Assembly: GCA_003712165.1 (NCBI GenBank)
Contig: RHLH01000001.1
Span: 2,639,575 to 2,703,574 of the forward strand
DNA length: 64,000 nt
Direction: 5' to 3'
Origin: Phycisphaera sp.
GTDB lineage: Bacteria > Planctomycetota > Phycisphaerae > Phycisphaerales > UBA1924
Of this stretch, positions 8,681 to 17,602 are shown piece after piece. Numbering within the stretch: position 1 is the first letter of the stretch; every line of letters starts with the position of its first letter. A program made the position numbers and the translations under genes. Below the pieces are notes generated by a model that was not told where the DNA came from, ran no database searches, and saw only the letters and a list, made by a program, of their open reading frames with translations.

Positions 8681-9882
8681 ATCAGCACGCTGATGTTGCC
8701 TGAGTCATAATTCCCGGTGACGATATCGGGGAGCCCGTCACCGTTGAGATCGCCGACGGCAGGGCTCGGTGAATCGCCCCCGGTCTCGAACGGGAATGAT
8801 CGCTCGAAGGTCCCGTCGCCTTTGCCGAGCGTGATTGAGATGCGCGACTCCCGACGCACGCCCACGCCGCCCGTGATGATATCTGTAATGCCGTCTGCGT
8901 TGATGTCCGCGAGCCTGAGCCCGGTCGTCGGGACAGCGAGGCGGATCTGTGAACCCGATTCGACGAGGTTGCCCTCGCCGTCACCGAGCATGACGAGTGC
9001 CTGAGCGCTCTCGTCTGCGATCACAACCGCGTCGGGGTAGTTGTCTTTGTTGAGATGACCGAGCTGGAGCGCCATCGGGCGTTCGAAAGCGTTGATCGGG
9101 GTGTGCCCTTCGAGGGTGAACCCGTTGCTGGTCAGGAACGTGCCGTTGCCCATGCCCGCGAGGATGGTGATGGCGTTGCCGCGCATGTCGGTCATGCACG
9201 CGTCAAGATTGCCATCGCCCGTGATGTCCTCGATCTCGAGCTGGGAGTACGGGTGCCTGTGTGCGAAGTAGGGCTGGTGCGGGGCTCGCTCGAAGCCGCC
9301 CTTGCCGTTACCCAAGAGAACCGCGAGCGCATGATCCTCGACGAGTGTCGCGAGCGCATCGTCGTAACCATCGTTGTTGACGTCGGCGAGCGCGATCGAG
9401 TGGACGTGCGGGTCGCCCGCGTCCTTCATTGAGAAATAGGTCGGCCTCTCAAACGAGCCGTCGCCTTTGCCGATCAGGAACGCGATGTCGTAAGAGCTGT
9501 GCTGGTAGCAGGCCAAATCGGGAACACCGTCGCCGTTGATGTCCCCCACTGCGGCGCCGAGCGAGGTCTCGCCGATCTTGACGGGCTGGCCCGCGTAGGT
9601 CAGGTTTCCAGAGCCATCGTTGAGCAGGATCCGGACATGCCCGGACTCGGGGTCTGGGTCTCGCCCGCAGCACGGGCCGCAGACGACCGCAACATCCAGA
9701 TCGCCGTCGAGATCCAGATCCGCGAGCACCGGTGCGCCGGCCATGGGCCCGACCGGGATCGGGTCTCCTAGCGCCTCGAAGTGCACGGGAGAACTGGATC
9801 CATCAAGACATGATGGGGTACCGACGAGTGACAACGCGAGAACAGATACGAGCATGGCTGGCCTCCGGGTGTGGTGTTTCAT
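8665..9882 (-). CDS. Exported FG-GAP/VCBS repeat protein
   Basis: The 405-residue product from ATG 9882 has an N-terminal export signal (MLVSVLALSLVGTPSC region), possibly a lipoprotein although TPSC is a poor lipobox. The rest is a run of FG-GAP/VCBS repeats, each with a calcium-loop type core: DLDLDGDLDVAV, DINGDGVPDLAC, DVNNDGYDDALA, DITGDGNLDACM, LNKDNYPDAVV, DINADGITDIIT and DLNGDGLPDIVT. Seven such cores fit one seven-bladed beta-propeller like an integrin alpha head. A CCG pair with GPCCGRD is present in the first repeat. Role is probably surface binding or structural; no enzyme motif is visible. Planctomycetes carry many such proteins. It is the last of three same-strand genes behind the LytTR regulator. 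Confidence 0.8.
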   Translation of the reverse strand: MKHHTRRPAMLVSVLALSLVGTPSCLDGSSSPVHFEALGDPIPVGPMAGAPVLADLDLDGDLDVAVVCGPCCGRDPDPESGHVRILLNDGSGNLTYAGQPVKIGETSLGAAVGDINGDGVPDLACYQHSSYDIAFLIGKGDGSFERPTYFSMKDAGDPHVHSIALADVNNDGYDDALATLVEDHALAVLLGNGKGGFERAPHQPYFAHRHPYSQLEIEDITGDGNLDACMTDMRGNAITILAGMGNGTFLTSNGFTLEGHTPINAFERPMALQLGHLNKDNYPDAVVIADESAQALVMLGDGEGNLVESGSQIRLAVPTTGLRLADINADGITDIITGGVGVRRESRISITLGKGDGTFERSFPFETGGDSPSPAVGDLNGDGLPDIVTGNYDSGNISVLIQVRR

Positions 9883-9975
9883 CGGAGCGTGATACCAGCC
9901 TGGACTCGCGCGAAACAGGCGTTTCAAGCCAACGGCGCGGGATGGAGACCGAACGGCGCGACTTTCTGAGGGGGC

Positions 9976-10827
9976 TTATGAGCCGAGCCTCACCTCGAGG
10001 TCACCCCTGCGGCGTCGACTCACGGGAACAACATCCCCGGTGTCCAGCACCGCATCTCCCTCACGGTGCGCACCGCCCTTGACCTCGACAATCCTGCTCA
10101 CATTGACGAGCCTGGAGCGGTGCACCCGTACGAACCCGAGATCGGCGAATCGCTCCTCCATCTCGGATAGAGCAGGCCTCACCCGGACTTCACCAGACTC
10201 GGTACGAAGAACGCACCCACCACCGACGCCGGGCTCGACCCAGAGCACCTCGGCCGGCGAGATGATCGCCTGCCCCGACCGGGTCTCGATGACAAGCCTC
10301 GGAGTGTCGGCTTTTGTCTCGGGTTCTGTGTTCCCGTTTCCCTCTATGACGCGGAGTCTTGCGCGTGTGTCAAGGAGCGCCCCGATAAGAACGAGCAGGC
10401 CGTAGCAGAGTGCCCCGACCGCAATGAACTGCGGCCCGGACTTGAACACACTCGGACCAAAGAATGACCACACCACCCCGTTGGGATGAAAGACTCTCCG
10501 TAGTGGGATCGACACGAACAGGAAGACGCTCCCGAAGACGAGTGCGATCAGCAGATGTCTCCCGAGATGCGCGAGCCGATGTTGCCCTTCGATCGGCCAC
10601 CTGCGCGCGAGCAGGATTACGCCCGGTGAAGTGATCCAGAGCACGAGCCAGCTCGGCAGCTGGTAAAGAAATGACGCGATCCAGGACATGTGCTTGGGTG
10701 AGTCCTGCAGCTGCGCCCACTGCTGGGTGCTGCTAAGAACCGCAGGCACGAGCCATACTCCTGTAATCACCAACAATGAACGAAACGCACGAGAACTAGA
10801 TGTTGTAGTGATACCTCTTTCCACCAA
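9976..10827 (-). CDS. Membrane-bound LytTR-type transcription regulator
   Basis: Four hydrophobic segments lie at about residues 17-34, 50-74, 88-107 and 125-150, followed by a linker and a C-terminal LytTR DNA-binding domain of about 100 residues (RLVIETRSGQAIISPAEVLW, FVRVHRSRLVNVSRI, RRRRGDLEVRL). LytTR proteins bind direct repeats through beta-strands and usually are response regulators with a receiver domain. Here the receiver is absent and the DNA-binding domain is tethered to the membrane, so signal sensing would be by the membrane part itself. The start is poorly defined: TTG 10827 or the adjoining GTG, with no good ribosome site. No histidine kinase is beside it. Targets may include the neighbouring FG-GAP gene or itself. 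Confidence 0.8.
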   Translation of the reverse strand: MVERGITTTSSSRAFRSLLVITGVWLVPAVLSSTQQWAQLQDSPKHMSWIASFLYQLPSWLVLWITSPGVILLARRWPIEGQHRLAHLGRHLLIALVFGSVFLFVSIPLRRVFHPNGVVWSFFGPSVFKSGPQFIAVGALCYGLLVLIGALLDTRARLRVIEGNGNTEPETKADTPRLVIETRSGQAIISPAEVLWVEPGVGGGCVLRTESGEVRVRPALSEMEERFADLGFVRVHRSRLVNVSRIVEVKGGAHREGDAVLDTGDVVPVSRRRRGDLEVRLGS

Positions 10828-10891
10828 GCTAGTATACGAGCTTAACTTCGAATGCTGCAGTTCATACCATCGGTGTGCTAAGAATCGTGAA

Positions 10892-12118
10892 CTACAGAGG
10901 AGTCTCTAGCACAATAACGCTCGGTATTGGGGGATATTCAAGTGTAAATCGGTGTGCAACAAAATGATCAGGATTCCAGCCCATCGAATCAAATGATCTT
11001 CGTAATACAGCCGTGTAATCCGGGATCTCGGCCACATGCACAGATGCAAGCCCAGCCCCCAGACACTCAACCCGATCAAAGATTGGCAGCGCATACCTTC
11101 CTTCTTGGCTGCACTTCGGCGCCGTCGCACCTGTCATTTCGGAGTAGACAGATACAGCAGGCTCCATTCCGCTGAACAGGGCGCGGTGAACTATCTGATC
11201 AAACATGATTCGCTCGATCGGCATGTCCGCCTTCAATGCAAGCTCAACACTGTTGTTGTTATCGGATCGCTCAGACGGTCCTGCGCCGCTTACGAACTCA
11301 CCAAGGACGTAATTTGAACGACCGGTTTCACCGACTCGGCCTTCCAAAATCTCCATATGCATACGTTCATCATCCGTGTACACCCGACGAACATTCGGCA
11401 GAGGCTGTGTGCAGAATTCTCGCATCCAAGGAACGGTCAAATCACATTCTTCAGTACCGACTGTTTCGTCGATAGGGCGGGTACCGCCGAGTCGAATCGC
11501 GGTACCTTGATCATCAACTATTCTTTGCCTGTGAACTATCCAAGGCGCGTTGGAACGGATCCTGCGAAGCCCAACAATGCCTCGCAGGCTAACTAAATCA
11601 AACATCGAATCAGACGATTCATTCATATTGAGGATGTACGTTCGGTAAACGATCTTCGCCTGCACTCCGAGCGTGTAACTATTTGATCGGTATCCAGCCT
11701 TTCGGTAGTCCCGATCAACGCTTTTGCGTTCTCGCTCCGAGTAGCTGCACAGCATCATCTCGAGGGTTGCTCGATCTCCCGCGTGGACCTTCACAAGCTG
11801 CTCATAGTCTGCGTAAGCCGATTCAACTCGACCCAGCACCTCAGGGCTCAACCCCTTTCGCTTGCCTGCTTTGGTGAGTATCTTGATCGCCGACTTACCA
11901 GGAATGTGCCGAGCAACATCGAACGGGAAACTACACGATGCTGCGCTCGATACTTTCCACGCTAGCGTCCTGTCTAAACCGAGAGCGGATTCAAGATCCC
12001 GAGATTGGCTGCCACCGGCAGCTACCCCCCGCATCACACCGAGCAAAGCAGATCGGTACCCCTCAAGCACCCTCGACGCCTCATCGCGAAATGGATCCCC
12101 TTGTGATGTGTCTGTCAT
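10892..12118 (-). CDS. Unrecognised 408-residue protein, possible HTH N-terminus
   Basis: ATG 12118 is preceded by AGGA at good distance. The product is soluble with no signal or membrane helix. Residues 25-60 (VAAGGSQSRDLESALGLDRTLAWKVSSAA) look like a helix-turn-helix with a LGLDRTLAWKV recognition-type helix, and IPGKSAIKIL follows. The remaining 300 residues are mixed alpha/beta (LFSGMEPAVSVYSEM, LGAGLASVHVAEIPDY) and I know no domain for them. I have a vague memory of similar large planctomycete proteins with this N-terminus but cannot name a family. GC in the 60-base line I counted here is about 50%, lower than the flanks, and codon choice is less GC-biased. It is divergent from the PEP-CTERM-like gene and upstream of the LytTR gene by 64 bases. 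Confidence 0.7.
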   Translation of the reverse strand: MTDTSQGDPFRDEASRVLEGYRSALLGVMRGVAAGGSQSRDLESALGLDRTLAWKVSSAASCSFPFDVARHIPGKSAIKILTKAGKRKGLSPEVLGRVESAYADYEQLVKVHAGDRATLEMMLCSYSERERKSVDRDYRKAGYRSNSYTLGVQAKIVYRTYILNMNESSDSMFDLVSLRGIVGLRRIRSNAPWIVHRQRIVDDQGTAIRLGGTRPIDETVGTEECDLTVPWMREFCTQPLPNVRRVYTDDERMHMEILEGRVGETGRSNYVLGEFVSGAGPSERSDNNNSVELALKADMPIERIMFDQIVHRALFSGMEPAVSVYSEMTGATAPKCSQEGRYALPIFDRVECLGAGLASVHVAEIPDYTAVLRRSFDSMGWNPDHFVAHRFTLEYPPIPSVIVLETPL

Positions 12119-12165
12119 TTAGGCATCCTATCACGCTGTGCGCTGGTTTGAAATGTGTACAAAGA

Positions 12166-12191
12166 CATTTTTGAAGTTGTTTTCAAAAATG
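12166..12191. repeat. 10-bp perfect inverted repeat between divergent genes
   Basis: CATTTTTGAA (12166-12175) and TTCAAAAATG (12182-12191) are exact inverse copies separated by 6 bases. The element sits in the 141-base gap between the starts of the 408-residue gene and the PEP-CTERM-like gene. It could be an operator for a dimeric regulator or an RNA hairpin in a leader; without a T-run it is not a typical terminator. Confidence 0.5.
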
Positions 12192-12259
12192 TATTGCATG
12201 GGCTCATACAAGCATTTACCATTGTTTCAGCCGTAGGAAAATACGGACATGGAGGCGAT

Positions 12260-13054
12260 ATGCACAAGTACAAATCTGTAGTAATGGTTCTTTCTCTGGC
12301 CGCCACTTCACACGTCTCGGCACAGATGATCGGCAGTGACGCATTTAGCACAGCGATCGGATCAATTGATACTCGTGATGCGACATGGTCCACCATTGGC
12401 AACGCCGGACCAGTCATCAATGGCATGGCGTACAACCCAAACGATGATGTTTTTTATGGAATCTCTGCGGGCTCATCGAACGTGTACACCATCGACGCGG
12501 ATACAGGACGCGCTTCAGTAATCGGGCGCGGCGGGGGTATCGCCTACGGGAATGCAAACGGGCTCGCGTATGACCCAATCAGGAACATCCTCTTTGGGTC
12601 CGACAACAACACGCATGAACTCTTTACCATCAACACGACCACTGGAGAATCGGCACGAGTCGCTGGTTTCAACAACCGCTTCACTGAGATTGAGGGGCTG
12701 GCATTCGACAGCGACAACGACACCCTCTATGGGCTAGCCCCGCTCCAGCGAGCGATCGTCAGTATCGATCCCAGAACTGCAGACACTCAGTTCGTTGCAT
12801 CCATACCCGACGGTGTTTGGCGTGGATTGACATGGAATTCAGATACCGGATCGCTCTTCCTAAGTGCTGTAAATATTTTCAATGATGCTGATATTTTTGA
12901 ATACAGTATTTCGAACGATTCCTTGAGCTTTGTTGGGAACACCAGAGGAATCGAAGCGGTCCAGGGACTTGCATACAAGTCGATTCCTGCTCCAGCAAGC
13001 GTGGCTGTTCTAGGCTTCGCTGCGCTCGGATCAAACCGACGCAAACGCGCCTGA
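12260..13054 (+). CDS. PEP-CTERM-like exported beta-propeller protein
   Basis: ATG 12260 has an excellent GGAGG 5 bases upstream and gives a signal peptide (MHKYKSVVMVLSLAATSHVSA), so it is preferred to an upstream in-frame start. The mature part contains four or five propeller-like repeats with the pattern GLAYDPxxxxLFG / TIDADTG / GLAFDSDNDTLYGL / SIDPRTA. The C-terminus is IPAPASVAVLGFAALGSNRRKRA: a PAPAS variant of the PEP motif, a hydrophobic helix and a basic tail, as in PEP-CTERM sorting signals cut by exosortase. The whole gene has low GC (35% in the 60-base line starting 12841). 264 residues. No exosortase or polysaccharide genes lie in the window. Confidence 0.8.
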   Translation: MHKYKSVVMVLSLAATSHVSAQMIGSDAFSTAIGSIDTRDATWSTIGNAGPVINGMAYNPNDDVFYGISAGSSNVYTIDADTGRASVIGRGGGIAYGNANGLAYDPIRNILFGSDNNTHELFTINTTTGESARVAGFNNRFTEIEGLAFDSDNDTLYGLAPLQRAIVSIDPRTADTQFVASIPDGVWRGLTWNSDTGSLFLSAVNIFNDADIFEYSISNDSLSFVGNTRGIEAVQGLAYKSIPAPASVAVLGFAALGSNRRKRA

Positions 13055-13079
13055 CGTAGATCACCCCTCTCTTCCCTTT

Positions 13080-13114
13080 AGAGTCAACGTCCGAATGGGC
13101 TTTGGCTCTTTTTT
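13080..13114 (+). terminator. Rho-independent terminator after the PEP-CTERM-like gene
   Basis: AGAGTCAA at 13080-13087 pairs with TTGGCTCT (one G-T pair), and inside this GTCC pairs with GGGC around a GAAT loop, followed by a run of six T. Position 26 bases after the stop fits termination of that gene. Confidence 0.75.
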
Positions 13115-13133
13115 GATTTAGCTCGGTATGTTG

Positions 13134-13439
13134 TTAGTGCCACGACCCGCTGCGGAGGCTCGAGTCGAGGCTAGGCATCCATCGGCGAGCGGTCGAAGCG
13201 TCGAAGCGCGCAGGAAGCGGGTCGGGAATGTTCGAGTCCTCTGCCGGCTCGAGAAGGCACTCGATCAGAGCCTCGGTCACGCGCTCCGGCGGGCGTGCAC
13301 CGCCCGACCAGTACTCGTAGTCCTGGAAGCAGAGCGAGACCGTGAGCTGCTGGACCGAGCCGTCGGCGAGGGTGAGCGTGACGGTGTGCGTCCAGCCGGT
13401 GCTGGTCTCGGATTCCTGCTCGACACGGACCGCGGTCAT
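13134..13439 (-). CDS. Small hypothetical protein, 101 residues
   Basis: From ATG 13439 the frame encodes 101 residues starting MTAVRVEQESE, with a strand-rich first half (TVTLTLADGSVQQLTVSLCF) and a helix (RPPERVTEALIECLLE). An upstream in-frame start at 13490 exists but adds an unlikely leader and approaches the divergent permease gene. No signal peptide, no membrane segment, no family that I recognise. It is alone on its strand between a terminator and the divergent MacB-type permease. GC-rich third positions support real coding. Confidence 0.55.
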   Translation of the reverse strand: MTAVRVEQESETSTGWTHTVTLTLADGSVQQLTVSLCFQDYEYWSGGARPPERVTEALIECLLEPAEDSNIPDPLPARFDASTARRWMPSLDSSLRSGSWH

Positions 13440-13538
13440 GAGAGGCCCCCTTGCCGCCACCAAAGCGTGGCTGGGTGGTAGCATCCCCAAGCCGGGCGGT
13501 GTCTACACAGACAGCCACCCACGGGGGACTCGCTCTTC

Positions 13539-14867
13539 ATGACCTTTCTCATCGAAACCATTCGGCTCGGGCTCTCCAATCTGAGGCTGCACCTGCTCAG
13601 GTCATTCTTGACCGCACTCGGCATCATCATCGGCGTCTCGGCGGTGGTGACCATGGTTTCCATCGGAGAAGGCTCGAAACAACAGGCCCTGATGCAGATC
13701 GAACGGCTGGGGGCACGGAACATCATTATCCGGTCCCAGAAGCCCCCGCAAGCCCAGCAGCAGCAAGGCCAGCAGCAGAGCTTCACCAACAAATACGGTC
13801 TCACGAGGTCGGATTTCTCCGTCATCGAAGCCTCCTTCCCCGATGCGACCTCCATCGTCCCCCTGAAAGAGGTCGGCTCGCAGATCATCAGAGGACCCAA
13901 GCGAAAGGTCAGCCAGACCTTCGGTACGACGCCCGACATGCAGGACGTCGCCCAGCTGCGCATCGCGCGAGGCAGGTATCTCACGCAAGCCGACATCGAC
14001 CAGCGGGCGATGGTGTGTGTCATCGGCGCCGAGATCGCCAAAGAGATGTTCCACCTCGAGGACCCGCTTGAGGAAACGCTCCGCATCGATGAGAAAACAT
14101 TCCAGGTCGTGGGTGTGCTCGCGCCGATCGGGCTCTCGGGAGGCGCGGGAGCAGCGCTCGTCGGCAGAGATCTGAACCTCGATGTGCACATCCCGATCAC
14201 GACCGCGCGCGCCACGTTCGGCGACATGGTCGTCCGCAGAAGCTCGGGCTCGTTCCAGGCGAGCGAGGTCGAGGTCGCAGAGATCTACGTCCAAAGCCCG
14301 GATCGACAGCGGGTGCTCGGTGATTCCGAGATCATGCGCAGATTGCTCAACGTGCGCCACCCGGACATGGAGGACATCGGGCTGATCGTCCCTTACGAGC
14401 TGCTCGAAGAAGCACGCAGGCAGGCGCTCACGTGGACCGTGACACTCAGCGCGATCGCGGGCATCTCGCTGCTCGTGGGCGGCATCGGGATCATGAACAT
14501 CATGCTCGCCAACGTCACCGAACGCACACGCGAGATCGGCATCAGGCGGTCGCTCGGCGCAACACGTCGGCACATCATCTGGCAATTCCTCGTTGAGACC
14601 GGTGTCTTGAGCATGATCGGCGGTCTAGTCGGGATCGCGGTCGGGGTGGGCGGGAGTCTGCTCATCGGCTGGGTCACACCCAAGCTGCCGACCTGGCCCG
14701 TGATCGGCAAGCTCGTGCCGCCCGACGTGAACGCGCCGATCCAGGTGACCCCATGGTCGATGATCGTCGCGTTCGCGGTCGCGTCACTGACCGGGCTCGT
14801 GTTCGGGCTCTACCCCGCTATGAAGGCGTCGAAGCAGGACCCGATCGTCGCGCTCAGGCACGACTAG
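13539..14867 (+). CDS. MacB/FtsX-type ABC transporter permease
   Basis: The 442-residue product has the MacB permease layout: a first membrane helix at about 17-40 (LRSFLTALGIIIGVSAVVTMVSIGEG), a periplasmic domain of about 230 residues with a Gln-rich stretch (QAQQQQGQQQ), then three C-terminal helices. The conserved TERTREIGIRRSLGATRRHI loop that couples to the ATPase precedes helix 3. Such permeases work with a LolD/MacA-B type ATPase and often a HlyD-family partner in exporting lipoproteins, peptides or macrolides, but none of those partners lies next to it here, so the ATPase must be encoded elsewhere. A terminator follows at once. Substrate unknown. Confidence 0.88.
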   Translation: MTFLIETIRLGLSNLRLHLLRSFLTALGIIIGVSAVVTMVSIGEGSKQQALMQIERLGARNIIIRSQKPPQAQQQQGQQQSFTNKYGLTRSDFSVIEASFPDATSIVPLKEVGSQIIRGPKRKVSQTFGTTPDMQDVAQLRIARGRYLTQADIDQRAMVCVIGAEIAKEMFHLEDPLEETLRIDEKTFQVVGVLAPIGLSGGAGAALVGRDLNLDVHIPITTARATFGDMVVRRSSGSFQASEVEVAEIYVQSPDRQRVLGDSEIMRRLLNVRHPDMEDIGLIVPYELLEEARRQALTWTVTLSAIAGISLLVGGIGIMNIMLANVTERTREIGIRRSLGATRRHIIWQFLVETGVLSMIGGLVGIAVGVGGSLLIGWVTPKLPTWPVIGKLVPPDVNAPIQVTPWSMIVAFAVASLTGLVFGLYPAMKASKQDPIVALRHD

Positions 14868-14888
14868 TCACACCGAGATCACATAAGA

Positions 14889-14917
14889 AAACACCGCCTG
14901 TTGGCGGTGTTCTTTCG
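14889..14917. terminator. Bidirectional terminator between permease and infC
   Basis: AACACCGCC (14890-14898) and GGCGGTGTT (14903-14911) form a 9-bp perfect stem with a TGTT loop. T-rich sequence follows in both directions (CTTT on plus, TTTCTTA on minus), which suits the two convergent genes that end on either side. Confidence 0.85.
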
Positions 14918-14942
14918 TATCGGAATGGGTTTCGGCAGAGTG

Positions 14943-15749
<807 letters not shown>

Positions 15750-15757
15750 GAGTGGTT

Positions 15758-15761
15758 CTCC
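15758..15761 (-). promoter_or_regulatory. Ribosome binding site that selects the infC AUC start
   Basis: On the minus strand the sequence is CGGAGAACCACTC followed by ATC. The GGAG core has 8-base spacing to the ATC, while the GTG at 15698 and ATG at 15689 lack an equal site. Confidence 0.65.
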
Positions 15762-15767
15762 GATTCA

Positions 15768-16088
15768 GCCGCTCTTTTGATTTCCTGTGGTGCGGGCTCG
15801 CGGCTGATCCGCCCGGACCGAGGTTTCCTCTGACAATCGTGCGTACCGCACGCTCTACAAGACGCTCACACCCTGGCGGGACGACCGCTCAACAAGACGC
15901 GAGCTAGAACAGTTTCGACATGAATCAGGCCCGGGATCATGAAGAGTAAGGAAGCGCCGAGCATGCACAGGTAACGCACTGGTCGTCCCTTGACATGATC
16001 GGTGTTTGTTCAGACAGGATCCCGTTCATACGCGCAATGCTAAGCCCGGGTGTGGCTGGCGACAAGGAAAAACACAGGCAGAACCGAC
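15768..16088. other. Gap of about 320 bases between the kinase gene and infC
   Basis: I see no open frame with coding character here, no tRNA and no strong terminator. On the minus strand it forms the leader of infC, in which a weak GTGCG/CGCAC hairpin can be drawn at about 15838-15851. A promoter for infC must lie here because the upstream kinase gene probably has its own transcript, but I cannot pick boxes with confidence. Confidence 0.4.
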
Positions 16089-17462
16089 TCATCGAGTGAA
16101 CTGGAGGATGTTCACGAAGATGCTGACCACTGCGACACACAGGGTCACGATGAACGCGGTCATGATCCAGGGACGCACATCCTGGTTCCGCGACTGATCG
16201 ATCGGGATCTCGGCGGTCTCCGCGGAGGCCTCGGCGGCTGCGACGGCGGCGAGATCTTCTTCCCCGAACAAGTCCTTGTGAGCCAGGGGCGGAGACTCCC
16301 CCTTGTGCACCGCACGCAGATCGATCAGCAGGTCCTTGCAGCTCTGGTACCGCTTGGACGGGCTCTTGGCCATCATCATCTCGATGATCTCAGAGACTCC
16401 AGCGGAGAGCTTCGGGTTTACATGATCCGGGGGGACAAGCTCGGCCTTCAGGTGCTTGTGCATAACCGCTGAGGGATTCTTGCCCTCGTAAGGCACGGCA
16501 CCGGTGACCATGTGATAGAACGTCGAGCCCAACGAGTAGATATCCGCAGGAGGCCCAATGTCTCGCTCGCCGCGGATCTGCTCGGGCGAGATGTAGTACG
16601 GCGTACCGAAGGCCTTGCCAGCCTCGGCCTCGGCGGCTTCCTTGTCAGAAACCGCGCGAGCAAGACCCATGTCGGCGAGCTTGACCACGCTGTCCTTGGT
16701 GATCATCACGTTCTTGGGCTTCACGTCGCGGTGGATGAGACCCTTGCCGTGAGCGTGCTGGAGCGCCTCGGCGACCTGCATCACGACCTCGACCGCGTCA
16801 GTCTCGCTGAATCGTTTCTGCTTGACGATGTCGTCATACACGGTTCTGCCGTCCACGTACTCCATCACGAAGTAGTGGAACTCACCGGCTTTACCGACGT
16901 CGAACGCCTGCACGATGTTCGGGTGATTCAGCGTCGCCGCGGCCCGGCCCTCGGCGTAGAAACGCTCGATGAACTGGGGGTTGTCGCTGAACTTGCGGGG
17001 CAGCACTTTGATCGCGACCGTCCGGTCGAGGCTCAGCTGATTGGCCTTGAAGACCGTTGCCATCGCGCCAGCGCCGAGCTTGCCGAGAATCCGGAATCCA
17101 GGGATCTTCTGACCCGAACGCTCGGCTTCGATGATGCGGCGGAGTCGGGCGATCTGGCGCTGGGTGACGTACTGGTTATCAACAAGGATCTGGACCAGCG
17201 AAGCCTGATTGGCTTCCTCACGGAGTTCCTTGGCCTGCTCCAGACAGTGCTGAACCTCGTCCTGTGTGGCCAGCCCTTGATCGATGACCAGCCGCCCGAC
17301 GAGGGTGTCGATATTCGTGTTGCCCTTGGCAACCTCTTGGATCGCTTCCTCAGCCTGCCTAGTGGTGGGCGAGGGCACAGGGCGCGTCTTACCGGCCGAG
17401 TCTTTCATCGGTGACGTGTCTTCCATGTTGCCTTCGCTGGGGGATGCCATCTGATCTCGCAT
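16089..17462 (-). CDS. Membrane-anchored Ser/Thr protein kinase
   Basis: A Hanks-type kinase of 457 residues. Before the kinase domain, residues 45-115 contain two repeats of the form LVGRLVIDQGLATQDEVQHCLE and LVQILVDNQYVTQRQIARL, reminiscent of MshEN/GspE N-terminal helical motifs. The kinase domain has the glycine loop LGKLGAGAMATVFKA, the lysine in VAIKVLP, catalytic loop HRDVKPKN and activation start DMG in place of DFG, then GTPYYISPEQIRGE. A single membrane helix lies at the C-terminus (WIMTAFIVTLCVAVVSIFVNIL) with almost nothing outside, so there is no sensor domain beyond the membrane. Start uncertain among Met 1, 5 and 13; Met 13 has AAGG upstream. Substrates unknown. Confidence 0.93.
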   Translation of the reverse strand: MRDQMASPSEGNMEDTSPMKDSAGKTRPVPSPTTRQAEEAIQEVAKGNTNIDTLVGRLVIDQGLATQDEVQHCLEQAKELREEANQASLVQILVDNQYVTQRQIARLRRIIEAERSGQKIPGFRILGKLGAGAMATVFKANQLSLDRTVAIKVLPRKFSDNPQFIERFYAEGRAAATLNHPNIVQAFDVGKAGEFHYFVMEYVDGRTVYDDIVKQKRFSETDAVEVVMQVAEALQHAHGKGLIHRDVKPKNVMITKDSVVKLADMGLARAVSDKEAAEAEAGKAFGTPYYISPEQIRGERDIGPPADIYSLGSTFYHMVTGAVPYEGKNPSAVMHKHLKAELVPPDHVNPKLSAGVSEIIEMMMAKSPSKRYQSCKDLLIDLRAVHKGESPPLAHKDLFGEEDLAAVAAAEASAETAEIPIDQSRNQDVRPWIMTAFIVTLCVAVVSIFVNILQFTR

Positions 17463-17602
17463 AGTAGTAGCATCATGCGGCTCGGAACGCTACCGAGGGA
17501 TTGAATGGTGAATAGAGCGATCATGACCGTCCCGAGATCGAAGGCACCCCGCCTCTCTACCCTATAGTCCGGCTCAACCCACGCAGAGGTTCCAGACTTC
17601 CC

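Noticed and set aside
10828..10840. TATACT just upstream of the LytTR start as its promoter
   Set aside because: It is only 3 bases from the start codon, so transcription would begin inside the gene.
12155..12259. Upstream in-frame extension of the PEP-CTERM-like gene
   Set aside because: It would bury the signal peptide and ignores the GGAGG site before ATG 12260.
13342..13542. Short plus-strand frame before the MacB-type permease
   Set aside because: No ribosome site or motif, antisense to the small minus-strand gene.
15937..16140. 67-codon minus-strand frame in the infC leader
   Set aside because: Cys/Ser/Arg-rich with no ribosome site, overlaps the kinase 3' end.
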